The position numbers and the translations under genes are program-made. Of a stretch of DNA of 64,000 nt, positions 1-7,670 are shown one piece after another (within the stretch, counting starts at the first letter, position 1; every line of letters begins with the position of its first letter). The stretch covers positions 1-64,000 of the forward strand of contig NZ_JRGK01000026.1 of the NCBI RefSeq assembly GCF_000764645.1. The letters are read 5' to 3'. Under the pieces are notes generated by a model. It saw only the letters and a program-made list of their open reading frames with translations, was not told where the DNA came from and ran no database searches. The DNA is from Aeromonas finlandensis (GTDB lineage Bacteria; Pseudomonadota; Gammaproteobacteria; Enterobacterales; Aeromonadaceae).

Positions 1-90
1 CCCCACATCCCCCCCTCAACAGCCCCCACTGCCCCCCTCCGATCTCGAAACAATCGCCAGAGAAGCAGATCCGCAGAGAAAGGTTGCCCA

Positions 91-1257
91 TCAGCCTTGC
101 AGCAGGACCGCCATCACCAGCAGGGCCGCGATGGCCAGTATCGGCAGCTTCACCACCCGCAGCAGATAAAAACCGATGGCGGCCAGCGCCAGATCGGTCG
201 GCGCCAGCACCGCGCTCTGCCACACCGGCTGATAGAGCGCGGCCAGCAAGAGTCCCACCACGGCGGCGTTGATGCCGGTGACGGCGCCCGCCAGACGGGG
301 CCGGGCCAACCACTGTTGCCAGCAAGGGCCGACCGCCCAGAGCAGCAGAAAGCCGGGCGCAAAGAGCGCAAACGTCGCCGACAAGGCCCCGATCAGTGGC
401 ATCTCGGGCAGCAACTGAGCGCCAAGGTAGGTAGCGAGGGTAAACATGGGGCCCGGCACCAACTGGGCCAGACTGTAACCGGTCAGAAACTGCTGCTCGC
501 TGAGGGTGTGGCCCACGCTCTCGGCCAGCAGCGGCAGCACCACATGACCGCCGCCAAATACCAGCGCTCCGGCGCGGTAAAAGTCGGCCACCAGCTGGCC
601 AATCGGACTACCGAGCAGCGGCAGGCCGACAAAGAGGGCGGCAAAGAGCAGCAGAAGCAGCCAGTTTGGCTGGCTGGTGGTGGTTGAAGGCGACTCGGCG
701 GTGGCTGGTACACTGCCTGCCCCGCGCTGGCTGCGGGCACAGATCAGCGCTGCCCCCGCCAGCATCAGCAGCTGGGTCAGCAGGCCGGGTTGCCACCAGA
801 GCGCCGCAGCTGTCGCCACCATGATCCCCTGGGTCAGTAGCGTGGCGCAGAACTGGCGGCTCATGGTGAGCACCGCATCGGCCACCACAATGAGCGCCAG
901 CAGCTTGAGGCCGTGCAGGGCCGCATCGAGCCACAGATTGCTGCCCAGCTGGCCGATGCCGATCGCGGCCGCCAGCAGCAGAAAAAATGAGGGAAGCGTG
1001 AAGCCGACAAAGGCGGCCAGCGCCCCGCCCAGACCGGCGCGATGGCGACCGATGGCAAAGCCGAGCTGGCTGGAGGCAGGCCCCGGCAGCAACTGGCAGA
1101 GCGCCAGCAAGCGGGCAAAGTCGGCCTGACTCAGCCAGCCGAGCCGCTGGACAAACGTGCGCTGGAAATACCCGATATGGGCGGCCGGGCCGCCAAAACT
1201 GACACAGCCCAGCCACAAAAACTGCAGAAATACCTGTCCCACTCCCTTCCCCCTCAT
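91..1257 (-). CDS. chrA: ChrA-family chromate/anion transporter
   Basis: 388-residue hydrophobic protein of the CHR (chromate ion transporter) family, an inner-membrane protein that in characterised members exports chromate. Two homologous halves are visible, the usual long-chain architecture: the first has FGGPAAHIGYF near residue 20 and the second has FGGGHVVLPLL, the duplicated glycine-rich CHR signature. The open frame extends further upstream, but that extension is polar and overlaps the neighbouring Nudix gene. I chose the ATG at 1257, preceded by a GGGAGAGGG purine tract. Substrate specificity cannot be read from sequence, so chromate is a family assignment only. It is 58 bp downstream of the Nudix gene, so co-transcription is possible. 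Confidence 0.85.
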   Translation of the reverse strand: MRGKGVGQVFLQFLWLGCVSFGGPAAHIGYFQRTFVQRLGWLSQADFARLLALCQLLPGPASSQLGFAIGRHRAGLGGALAAFVGFTLPSFFLLLAAAIGIGQLGSNLWLDAALHGLKLLALIVVADAVLTMSRQFCATLLTQGIMVATAAALWWQPGLLTQLLMLAGAALICARSQRGAGSVPATAESPSTTTSQPNWLLLLLFAALFVGLPLLGSPIGQLVADFYRAGALVFGGGHVVLPLLAESVGHTLSEQQFLTGYSLAQLVPGPMFTLATYLGAQLLPEMPLIGALSATFALFAPGFLLLWAVGPCWQQWLARPRLAGAVTGINAAVVGLLLAALYQPVWQSAVLAPTDLALAAIGFYLLRVVKLPILAIAALLVMAVLLQG

Positions 1258-1315
1258 CCCTCTCCCACCGATGGAGGGGGGATAATATGACAGCGCGATG
1301 ATCGTTTTATGACAA

Positions 1316-1771
1316 TCAGGCTGATCCGCCCGACACCACTGGCACATCACTCGGCAAGTAGCAGCGTCCCGCCAGCCAGCAGGCGATGGACTGGCGGCTG
1401 GCATCGAAGTGGGGCTCGGGCAGCGCGCGCGGATCGCACCAGACCCAGCCTTCGCACTTCTCCGGCTCCAGCAGTTGCGGCTCGCCATCGGTCTGCGCCA
1501 GCAGGGTGACCGAGATATAGTGCAGCCCGCTCTCGCGCCAGGTCTCCAGATTATTGGTCACCGCCACCACCTCGGGCGCGCTGATCGCCAGCCCGGTCTC
1601 TTCGGCCACCTCGCGGATCGCCGCCGACTCGAAGCTCTCCCCCAATTCAAGGTGACCGCCCGGAATGGACCAGTAGGGGGCGTGGCTCCCCTTGCGTTTG
1701 CCAAGCAGTACCTGGCCATGAACGTTGGTCAGAATGACGCCGACACCGACGCGGGGATAGAGGGTGGACAT
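1316..1771 (-). CDS. Nudix hydrolase, NUDT15/MutT-like
   Basis: 151-residue Nudix hydrolase. The full Nudix box is present (GHLELGESFESA followed by REVAEETGL, fitting GX5EX7REUXEEXGU). The flanking text, with LLGKRKGSHA before the box and a WVWCDP segment after it, resembles the NUDT15 type of nucleotide diphosphatase. The expected role is hydrolysis of modified or surplus nucleoside triphosphates in the cytosol; the substrate is unknown. The start is ATG 1771, six bases after AAGGAG; a TTG five codons earlier lies inside that ribosome-binding site and is unlikely. It is the first gene of a probable two-gene unit with the ChrA transporter. Confidence 0.85.
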   Translation of the reverse strand: MSTLYPRVGVGVILTNVHGQVLLGKRKGSHAPYWSIPGGHLELGESFESAAIREVAEETGLAISAPEVVAVTNNLETWRESGLHYISVTLLAQTDGEPQLLEPEKCEGWVWCDPRALPEPHFDASRQSIACWLAGRCYLPSDVPVVSGGSA

Positions 1772-1911
1772 GGGAGGCTCCTTCAATGAGGCGATGAAAA
1801 CGGCCTACCTTAGGCCCGATAACTGAGCATGACAAGCTGCCGTTGACTCGACTGCGACGCCTGCGCCTGACCTATCCGCACCAACCGCCGAGACAACGGC
1901 TGCGGATGTCA

Positions 1912-1941
1912 GTAAAAAAAGACCCGCCATGGGCGGGTCTG
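1912..1941 (-). terminator. Rho-independent terminator after cytochrome b561 gene
   Basis: A perfect 9-bp stem AGACCCGCC/GGCGGGTCT with a 3-base loop, followed on the minus strand by a run of seven T. It lies about 55 bp beyond the stop of the cytochrome b561 gene. Confidence 0.85.
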
Positions 1942-1995
1942 GGCAGGGTCCGGATCAGGCGCCTCACGCAGAGACAAGGAGCCTAATGCTGAGCC

Positions 1996-2553
1996 TCAGG
2001 GTTGCTCGTTGCTACCGCTCTGGATGGATGCGCGACGCCCGATGGCAGGCAGCATCCGGGTGACCAGATTGCTACGCTGACGCCAGGAGGTGAGCACGAT
2101 GGCCAGCAGATGCAGGCCAATCAGCCCCTGCAACGCCACCACGCACCACTCATGCCACTCGTCAGCCCCCAGTTCAAAACCCATCTCGGTATTTTGAAAC
2201 CAGCCGCTGCCCGCGGTGGCCAGTACGACCAGCCAGAACGCCCACACAGCCAGTTTGCCGCTGCCGTGATGGCCCGGCGCCGGGGGATGCCGCTCGCGCA
2301 TATCCCGTACCTGCTGGCGAAAATCATCCCCATTGGGAATAAGGGCGCCCAGACGGGCATCCTCTTTGGCAAAGGTCAGGCCCCACAACAGCCGCAGGGT
2401 GATCAGGGCAATCGCGCTGTAACCCAGCCACTCATGCCACTCCTCCCCCGCTTCGTTAACCCAGAGATTGCTGATGCAAACAGCAGCAACCCCCCAGTGG
2501 GTCAGGCGAACCAGCGCGTCCCAGCGAAAAGGCTCACCCTTTCTGCTTGGCAT
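1996..2553 (-). CDS. Cytochrome b561 family di-heme membrane protein
   Basis: 185-residue integral membrane protein of the prokaryotic cytochrome b561 / Ni-Fe-hydrogenase b-type family. Four hydrophobic segments are visible, with histidines in positions typical of b-heme ligation (RLTHWG near residue 20, EWHEWLGY near 40, EWHEW and LIGLHLLA in the C-terminal half). It probably moves electrons between the quinone pool and a periplasmic partner. Its start overlaps the end of the cytochrome b562 gene by 20 bp, so the two are translationally coupled, suggesting that the soluble b562 is that partner. The C-terminal tail is polar. Confidence 0.85.
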   Translation of the reverse strand: MPSRKGEPFRWDALVRLTHWGVAAVCISNLWVNEAGEEWHEWLGYSAIALITLRLLWGLTFAKEDARLGALIPNGDDFRQQVRDMRERHPPAPGHHGSGKLAVWAFWLVVLATAGSGWFQNTEMGFELGADEWHEWCVVALQGLIGLHLLAIVLTSWRQRSNLVTRMLPAIGRRASIQSGSNEQP

Positions 2554-2908
2554 ATTTGTGGTACTCCTTCTTCAGGTCGGTGACCTTGGCCAGATGCTCG
2601 CGCGCCTTGGCTTCGTCACCGGCCTTGAGTGCCGCCAGACTGGCATCCAGCTCGGTCTGTACCTCGTTCATCCCTTCGAGGAACTTCTCTTTCTTGGCGG
2701 CAGGCATGTTCTTCTGCTTGGCCACATCCAGCTGGGCCTTCATCTCGTTGATGTACTTCTCCATGGTGGCCGCATCATCAGCCTTGACGGCCTGCTTGTA
2801 GTTGAAGCCAATCTTCTTCATCGGCTGCTCCAGATCTCCCGCCATGGCAGGCAGGGTCATCAGGCCAAACATCAGGGGCAGCAGCAGGGGGCGAACAGTT
2901 TTCAACAT
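2534..2908 (-). CDS. cybC: Periplasmic cytochrome b562
   Basis: 124-residue precursor of cytochrome b562, a periplasmic four-helix-bundle heme protein. It has a Sec signal peptide ending near PAMA|GDLEQ. The two expected axial ligands are present: Met in DLEQPMKKIG at the start of helix 1 (Met7 of E. coli b562), and His in KKEYHKYAK near the C-terminus (His102 equivalent). The middle helices are Lys/Glu/Ala-rich as in the family. The start ATG follows TAAGGAAAT. The gene is first in a two-gene operon and overlaps the b561 membrane gene by 20 bp. The physiological role of b562 is poorly known in any species. Confidence 0.9.
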   Translation of the reverse strand: MLKTVRPLLLPLMFGLMTLPAMAGDLEQPMKKIGFNYKQAVKADDAATMEKYINEMKAQLDVAKQKNMPAAKKEKFLEGMNEVQTELDASLAALKAGDEAKAREHLAKVTDLKKEYHKYAKQKG

Positions 2909-3126
2909 GGGATTTCCTTATATAACGACATGCTCGAATTGTGAGGGCTAATTATGAATCCACACAGGAGTTCATTCTCAGCATAATGCCATGACTCATA
3001 GTGAAACGTTTGTGAAAAATGCTGTTTTATGTGGCAAATAGTGACAGATATGCCGTGTTTGTTTGCACTTGGTAACTGATTGAACGCCAGCGGCACACGG
3101 CAAGATGATGAGTGATGCAGAGTAGA

Positions 3127-3150
3127 CAAAAAACCCCGCCGTAGCGGGGT
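3127..3150 (-). terminator. Rho-independent terminator after purD
   Basis: Stem ACCCCGC/GCGGGGT with a 4-base loop, followed on the minus strand by six T. It is about 30 bp past the purD stop. The remaining sequence from 2909 to 3126 is AT-richer and holds the cybC upstream region; I see no gene in it. Confidence 0.85.
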
Positions 3151-3180
3151 CTGAGTCAGGTGGCCAATGGCTTGCGCCAG

Positions 3181-4467
3181 TTACTCCTGTTCGCGAGCGA
3201 TGGCGCGCCAGCCGATATCCTTGCGGTAGAAGACGCCATCCCACTTGATGCGGCCAGCAAGCTGATAGGCACGCAGCTGGGCTTCGGCAACAGTGTGACC
3301 AAGGGCGGTGGCACACAGCACACGGCCACCCTGGGTCAGGCTGGTATCGCCCTCCAGCCGGGTACCGGCATGGAACACCTTCTCGCCCGCCACCTCATCC
3401 ACCGGCAGGCCGCTGATGGGGTGATTGCTGCTGTAATCGCCGGGATAGCCCCCTGCCGCCAGTACCACGCCGATGGCGGCACGGGGATCATAGATGGCCT
3501 CTTTCTGATCCAGCTTGCCCTCGCAAGCGGCCAGACAGAGCTCCACCAGATCGGACTGCATCCGCAGCATGATGGGCTGGGTCTCGGGATCGCCAAAGCG
3601 GCAGTTGAACTCGATCACCTTGGGATTGCCTGCGCCGTCGATCATCAGACCGGCGTAGAGGAAACCGGTGTAGACGTTGCCTTCGGCCGCCATACCGCGC
3701 ACGGTCGGCATGATCACCTGCTCCATCACCTTCCGGTGCACCTCGGCGGTCACTACCGGTGCCGGGGAGTAAGCCCCCATACCGCCGGTGTTGAGGCCTG
3801 TATCACCATCGCCAACCCGCTTGTGATCCTGACTGGTGGCCATCGGCAGCACGTGCTCGCCATCAACCATGACGATGAAGCTCGCCTCTTCGCCATCCAG
3901 AAACTCCTCGATCACCACCCGGGAGCCCGCTTCGCCAAAGGCATTGCCGGAGAGCATGTCGCGCACCGCGTCTTCCGCTTCCTGCAAGGTCATGGCGACA
4001 ATCACCCCCTTGCCCGCCGCCAGACCATCGGCCTTGATGACGATGGGGGCGCCCTTCTCGCGCAGGTAGGCGAGCGCAGGCTCCACCTCGGTGAAGTTCT
4101 GGTACTCGGCAGTCGGGATAGCGTGACGAGCTAGGAAATCCTTGGTGAAGGCCTTGGAGCCCTCCAGCTGGGCAGCGGCAGCGGTCGGACCGAAGATGGG
4201 CTGACCGGCAGCGCGGAAGGCATCCACCACCCCTTTCACCAGCGGTGCTTCCGGCCCGACGATGGTGAGGCCGACCCGCTTCTCTTTGGCAAAGGCCAGC
4301 AGCCCTTCGATATCGGTCGCCTCGATGGCAACGTTTTCGACACCTGGCTCAAGCTGGGTGCCCGCATTGCCCGGCGCCACGAAGACGTGACGTACCAGTG
4401 GAGAGTGTTTGGCCTTCCAGGCCAGGGCGTGTTCGCGGCCACCGTTGCCAATGATCAGTACTTTCAT
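3181..4467 (-). CDS. purD: Phosphoribosylamine-glycine ligase
   Basis: 428 residues, the usual PurD length. It catalyses ATP-dependent joining of glycine to 5-phosphoribosylamine to give GAR, step 2 of de novo purine synthesis, in the cytosol. Family features are visible in order: N-terminal Rossmann-like MKVLIIGNGGREHALAWK, the ATP-grasp region with IVIKADGLAAGKGV, GEEASFIVMVDG, and the metal/ATP residues in VIEFNCRFGDPETQ. The gene is downstream of purH on the same strand, 114 bp away, with a weak terminator-like hairpin in the gap. Expression probably follows the PurR-regulated purH promoter. Confidence 0.97.
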   Translation of the reverse strand: MKVLIIGNGGREHALAWKAKHSPLVRHVFVAPGNAGTQLEPGVENVAIEATDIEGLLAFAKEKRVGLTIVGPEAPLVKGVVDAFRAAGQPIFGPTAAAAQLEGSKAFTKDFLARHAIPTAEYQNFTEVEPALAYLREKGAPIVIKADGLAAGKGVIVAMTLQEAEDAVRDMLSGNAFGEAGSRVVIEEFLDGEEASFIVMVDGEHVLPMATSQDHKRVGDGDTGLNTGGMGAYSPAPVVTAEVHRKVMEQVIMPTVRGMAAEGNVYTGFLYAGLMIDGAGNPKVIEFNCRFGDPETQPIMLRMQSDLVELCLAACEGKLDQKEAIYDPRAAIGVVLAAGGYPGDYSSNHPISGLPVDEVAGEKVFHAGTRLEGDTSLTQGGRVLCATALGHTVAEAQLRAYQLAGRIKWDGVFYRKDIGWRAIAREQE

Positions 4468-4549
4468 CGTATCGCTCGCTTCTATTTGGGGTCACTGGAC
4501 GGCCACCCGGGCCGTCAGCCAGTGGAAATAGTCAGTTGAAAAGAGACAA

Positions 4550-4574
4550 CAAAAGGGCCGCCATCGGCAGCCCC
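4550..4574 (-). terminator. Weak hairpin/attenuator between purH and purD
   Basis: On the minus strand GGGCTGCC-GAT-GGCGGCCC (one G-T wobble) followed by TTTTGTTG, starting just past the purH stop. The stem is short and the T tract interrupted, so partial termination is more likely than a full stop. Confidence 0.5.
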
Positions 4575-4581
4575 TGACCCA

Positions 4582-6174
4582 TCAATGACGGAAATGGCGC
4601 ATGTTGGTGAACACCATGCACATGCCGTGCTCGTCGGCGGCGTCGATCACCTCCTGATCGCGCATCGAGCCACCCGGCTGGATCACGCAGGAGATACCGG
4701 CCTGCGCGGCAGCATCGATACCGTCGCGGAACGGGAAGAAGGCATCGGACGCCATGACAGAGCCCGCCACGGTCAGCCCTTCATCCGCCGCCTTGATACC
4801 GGCGATTTTGGCGGAGTAGACGCGGCTCATCTGGCCCGCACCGACGCCGATGGTCTGACCATCTTTGGCGTAGACAATGGCATTGGATTTGACGAACTTG
4901 GCCACTTTCCAGCAGAACAGCAGATCTTGCAGCTCAGCCTCGGTCGGCTGGCGCTTGCTGACCACGGTCAGGTCACCCAGAGTCACCATGCCGAGATCCC
5001 GCTCCTGCACCAGCAGGCCGCTGTTGACGCGCTTGAGGTCAAACCCTTGCGCCGGTGCCGTCCACTGACCGCACTCCAGCAGGCGCACGTTCTGCTTGGC
5101 GGCGACCGCGTCGCGGGCCTCCTGGCTCACCGTCGGGGCGATGATCACTTCGACAAACTGGCGGGCCACGATGGCTGCCGCAGTGGCGCCATCCAACTCG
5201 CGGTTGAAGGCGATGATGCCGCCGAAGGCCGAGGTGGGGTCGGTCTGGTAGGCGCGATCGTAGGCACTCAGCAGGTCGTCACCGATGGCCACGCCGCAAG
5301 GGTTGGCATGCTTGACGATGACGCAGGCTGGCTCACTGAACTCCTTCACGCACTCCAGCGCCGCGTCGGTGTCGGCGATGTTGTTGTAGGAGAGCGCCTT
5401 GCCCTGCAGCTGGGTAGCGCTGGAGACGGAACCCGGCGCGGCATGCTCTTCGGCGTAGAAAGCGGCAGCCTGATGGCTGTTTTCGCCGTAGCGCATGTCC
5501 TGCTTCTTGATGAACTGGCTGTTGAAGGTGCGCGGGAAGCGGGACTCCTCGTCACCCTCCTTGTTGTCGCCATAAGAGGGCACCATGGTACCGAAGTAGT
5601 TGGCGATCATGCCGTCGTAGGCGGCGGTGTGCTCGAAGGCGGCGATGGCCAGATCGAAACGGGTCGCCAGTTTCAGGCTGTTGCCGTTGCCATCCATTTC
5701 GCGAATAACCCGATCGTAGTCGGCAGCGTTGACGACGATGGCAACATCTTTGTGGTTTTTAGCCGCAGAGCGAACCATGGTCGGGCCGCCGATGTCGATG
5801 TTCTCGACCGCATCGGCCAGGGTGCAACCCGCTTTGGCAACGGTAGCAGCAAAGGGGTAGAGGTTGACGACAACCATGTCGATGGGGGAGATAGCGTGCT
5901 GGGCCATGATGGCATCATCCTGATCCCGACGGCCGAGGATGCCGCCATGAACCTTGGGATGCAGGGTCTTGACCCGGCCATCCATCATTTCAGGGAAACC
6001 CGTGTAGTCGGAGACCTCGGTCACCGGCAGACCCGCCTCGCCAAGCAGCTTGGCGGTACCGCCCGTGGAGAGCAGGGCAACACCACGCTCGTTGAGTGCC
6101 TTGGCAAATTCCAGAATGCCAGTTTTGTCAGACACACTCAGCAGTGCACGGCGAATGGGTCGAGCTTGTTCCAT
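4582..6174 (-). CDS. purH: Bifunctional AICAR formyltransferase / IMP cyclohydrolase
   Basis: 530-residue PurH performing the last two steps of IMP synthesis. The N-terminal IMP cyclohydrolase domain (about residues 1-200) has [17 protein letters not shown] and STGGTAKLL. The C-terminal AICAR transformylase domain includes the conserved KHANPCGVA segment with the catalytic Lys-His. The ATG at 6174 matches the PurH N-terminus [12 protein letters not shown]; the frame is open further upstream but that part has no family similarity. It leads a purHD operon, and upstream lie PurR-like boxes. Length and motifs look intact. Confidence 0.97.
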   Translation of the reverse strand: MEQARPIRRALLSVSDKTGILEFAKALNERGVALLSTGGTAKLLGEAGLPVTEVSDYTGFPEMMDGRVKTLHPKVHGGILGRRDQDDAIMAQHAISPIDMVVVNLYPFAATVAKAGCTLADAVENIDIGGPTMVRSAAKNHKDVAIVVNAADYDRVIREMDGNGNSLKLATRFDLAIAAFEHTAAYDGMIANYFGTMVPSYGDNKEGDEESRFPRTFNSQFIKKQDMRYGENSHQAAAFYAEEHAAPGSVSSATQLQGKALSYNNIADTDAALECVKEFSEPACVIVKHANPCGVAIGDDLLSAYDRAYQTDPTSAFGGIIAFNRELDGATAAAIVARQFVEVIIAPTVSQEARDAVAAKQNVRLLECGQWTAPAQGFDLKRVNSGLLVQERDLGMVTLGDLTVVSKRQPTEAELQDLLFCWKVAKFVKSNAIVYAKDGQTIGVGAGQMSRVYSAKIAGIKAADEGLTVAGSVMASDAFFPFRDGIDAAAQAGISCVIQPGGSMRDQEVIDAADEHGMCMVFTNMRHFRH

Positions 6175-6296
6175 CACACTATCGTCCTCAACATAACGGG
6201 GACCGTTCCATGGGAGGCGAGGCTCAACACAGAGAGTCCCCAAATAAATGGAAGTGGGGGATTTCGCAAACCACTCTCACCCGGATAGTCATCCAA

Positions 6297-6312
6297 AGGC
6301 AAACGTGTTTTA
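6297..6312. promoter_or_regulatory. PurR-like operator upstream of purH (site 1)
   Basis: AGGCAAACGTGTTTTA matches 11 of 16 positions of the E. coli PurR consensus ACGCAAACGTTTTCGT, including the central GCAAACGT. It is about 125 bp upstream of the purH ATG, consistent with repression by PurR-hypoxanthine/guanine. Confidence 0.65.
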
Positions 6313-6416
6313 AGAAATGCCCGCTTGACGCAGCGCTCTGTTATGGGCGCGTATTCTACACAAAAAATGTGACCTGTGGTGGATTTTTTAAAACTGCAAA
6401 GCCTTATCTGGCGCGG

Positions 6417-6432
6417 CGTTAAACGTTTTCCA
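6417..6432. promoter_or_regulatory. PurR-like operator core upstream of purH (site 2)
   Basis: CGTTAAACGTTTTCCA contains the exact 10-base core AAACGTTTTC of the PurR consensus. It is 120 bp further upstream of site 1 in the purH-zntR intergenic region. Confidence 0.5.
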
Positions 6433-6441
6433 CTTGATTTT

Positions 6442-6457
6442 TTCGAAACGTTTGCAC
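6442..6457. promoter_or_regulatory. PurR-like operator core upstream of purH (site 3)
   Basis: TTCGAAACGTTTGCAC holds the palindromic core AAACGTTTGC seen in many PurR boxes. It is only 25 bp from site 2 centre to centre, about two and a half helical turns. The rest of the 420-bp purH-zntR gap is AT-rich and I see no gene in it. Confidence 0.5.
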
Positions 6458-6594
6458 TTTCAGTGTTTTATGGGAAAAAGGGCAGGAAGGTGACGTTTAT
6501 CTGCCCCTTTTATGCCCTTGGCTGGCAATCGATTGGCAAAGGGGCGATAGTGGATTCCGGTTTTTGTTGCGGCATACATCCAAGGGGAGAGAGC

Positions 6595-7050
6595 ATGTAT
6601 CGGATCGGTGAACTGGCCAAGGCGTGCGGGGTCAAGGCAGATACTCTGCGTTTTTACGAGAAGAATGGGCTTATCTCACCGGGGATCCGCAACGAATCCG
6701 GCTACCGCCTCTACAGCGAACAGGACAAGCGGCGGCTGGAGTTCATCATTCGCGCCAAGTCGGTGGGATTCTCGCTGGCCGACATCGGCGAGCTGCTCGA
6801 CCTCGATACCCACAAGGCCAAGGTGACCTGTCAGGAGGTGAAAGCGGTGGCCGACACCAAGCTGGCCCAGGTAGAGCAGAAGATCATCGAGCTGACCCGC
6901 TTTCGCGACAACCTGCGCGAGCTCTCCAATATCTGCTGCGGCGGCCCTCGCTCGGCGGAGCACTGCGCCATCCTCGAGACGCTGGAATCTGGCGCCCCGG
7001 CCCATCACGAGCATCACAGCCACGACGAGCATGACCACGTTCACGGCTGA
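6595..7050 (+). CDS. zntR: MerR-family metal-responsive regulator, ZntR-like
   Basis: 151-residue MerR-family activator most like ZntR, which senses excess zinc and distorts the zntA promoter to activate it. The N-terminal winged helix begins MYRIGELAKACGVKADTLR. The dimerisation helix leads to the metal loop: Cys79 in VTCQE, Cys114-Cys115 in NICCGG and Cys124 fall at the same numbers as the ligands of E. coli ZntR. His119 is replaced by Arg, with a His at 123 instead. The C-terminus is a His-rich tail (HHEHHSHDEHDHVH) absent from E. coli ZntR. The start ATG follows AAGGGGAGAG. The target zntA is not in this window. Confidence 0.85.
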   Translation: MYRIGELAKACGVKADTLRFYEKNGLISPGIRNESGYRLYSEQDKRRLEFIIRAKSVGFSLADIGELLDLDTHKAKVTCQEVKAVADTKLAQVEQKIIELTRFRDNLRELSNICCGGPRSAEHCAILETLESGAPAHHEHHSHDEHDHVHG

Positions 7051-7259
7051 CACTATGTGCCTGACCAGCCTGACTCAGTGCGGCTGACTCGGCGCGCCCG
7101 ACTCATTGCTCCGGCGGCGATTTGGTGACAAAATCGCCGCGTTTTTAACCGGTGCCAGTGCATCCGGTTGCCGGGCGTTCACCTGAACAGGCGCCCGCAG
7201 TGAAAACCGCCATCCTGAAACCAGAGTCAGTACACCAAGAGAAAAGAAGAGGAGCAATC

Positions 7260-7499
7260 ATGGCCAAAACTCGGGTCGACCAACCCGCCCTCCCCCGTGA
7301 GGAGCATGCGCAAGGGGGCAACTATGCCCATCAGCGCGGCGAGATAAAGGATAACCATCTGCACGCCCTGCTCTGTGATCCGCTGTTTCGCAGCCGGGTC
7401 GAGCGCAACAAGAAGGGCAAGGGGAGTTACCAGCGCAAGGCCAAATTTGGCAAGCGGTGGGAGCCCGGCCAACAGCAGATGATCAGCGTCTGCTGCTGA
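7260..7499 (+). CDS. arfA: Alternative ribosome-rescue factor A
   Basis: 79-residue ArfA. It recruits RF2 to ribosomes stalled without a stop codon when tmRNA fails. The core [35 protein letters not shown] matches E. coli ArfA closely. The N-terminus is about ten residues longer. The ATG at 7260 follows GAGGAGCA; the open frame upstream has no similarity. In E. coli the arfA message is made non-stop by a hairpin in the coding sequence, so that full-length unstable protein appears only if trans-translation fails. A perfect inverted repeat just before the stop here suggests the same control. Confidence 0.92.
   Translation: MAKTRVDQPALPREEHAQGGNYAHQRGEIKDNHLHALLCDPLFRSRVERNKKGKGSYQRKAKFGKRWEPGQQQMISVCC
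7473..7495 (+). promoter_or_regulatory. Hairpin inside the 3' end of arfA
   Basis: CAGCAGA and TCTGCTG form a perfect 7-bp stem with a 9-base loop, ending one base before the TGA stop. In E. coli an analogous coding-region hairpin is cut by RNase III or terminates transcription, making a stop-less arfA message. Function here is inferred by analogy. Confidence 0.55.
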
Positions 7500-7522
7500 G
7501 CGGGTTTCTACCGACCATCAAC

Positions 7523-7553
7523 AATCAGGGCGCCAATGGCGCCCTGATTGTTA
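7523..7553. terminator. Strong hairpin between arfA and hemW
   Basis: AATCAGGGCGCC-AAT-GGCGCCCTGATT is a perfect 12-bp stem with a 3-base loop, lying between convergent arfA and hemW. The T tract is poor (GTTATCT), but strength and position fit a shared terminator. Confidence 0.7.
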
Positions 7554-7670
7554 TCTCGAAACACGGTTCGCCAAAACTGGTTCGCGACCTGTCGCGAGAA
7601 GCTGTCAGCAAGGTGAAGAGCAGCGCAGGAGCCTTGATCACGGCTTCGCAGCAAGATCGTGAACCCGTTT

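Noticed and set aside
1..90. C-rich stretch at the window start as a repeat or regulatory element
   Set aside because: It is only a compositional C bias downstream of the chrA stop, without a repeated unit or hairpin.
3160..4134. Long open frame opposite purD
   Set aside because: It is the antisense of a complete purD gene, has His/Gly-rich low-quality composition and no ribosome-binding site; high GC makes such frames common.
4585..6288. 567-codon open frame opposite purH
   Set aside because: Entirely antisense to purH, which has all expected motifs; the antisense translation resembles no protein family.
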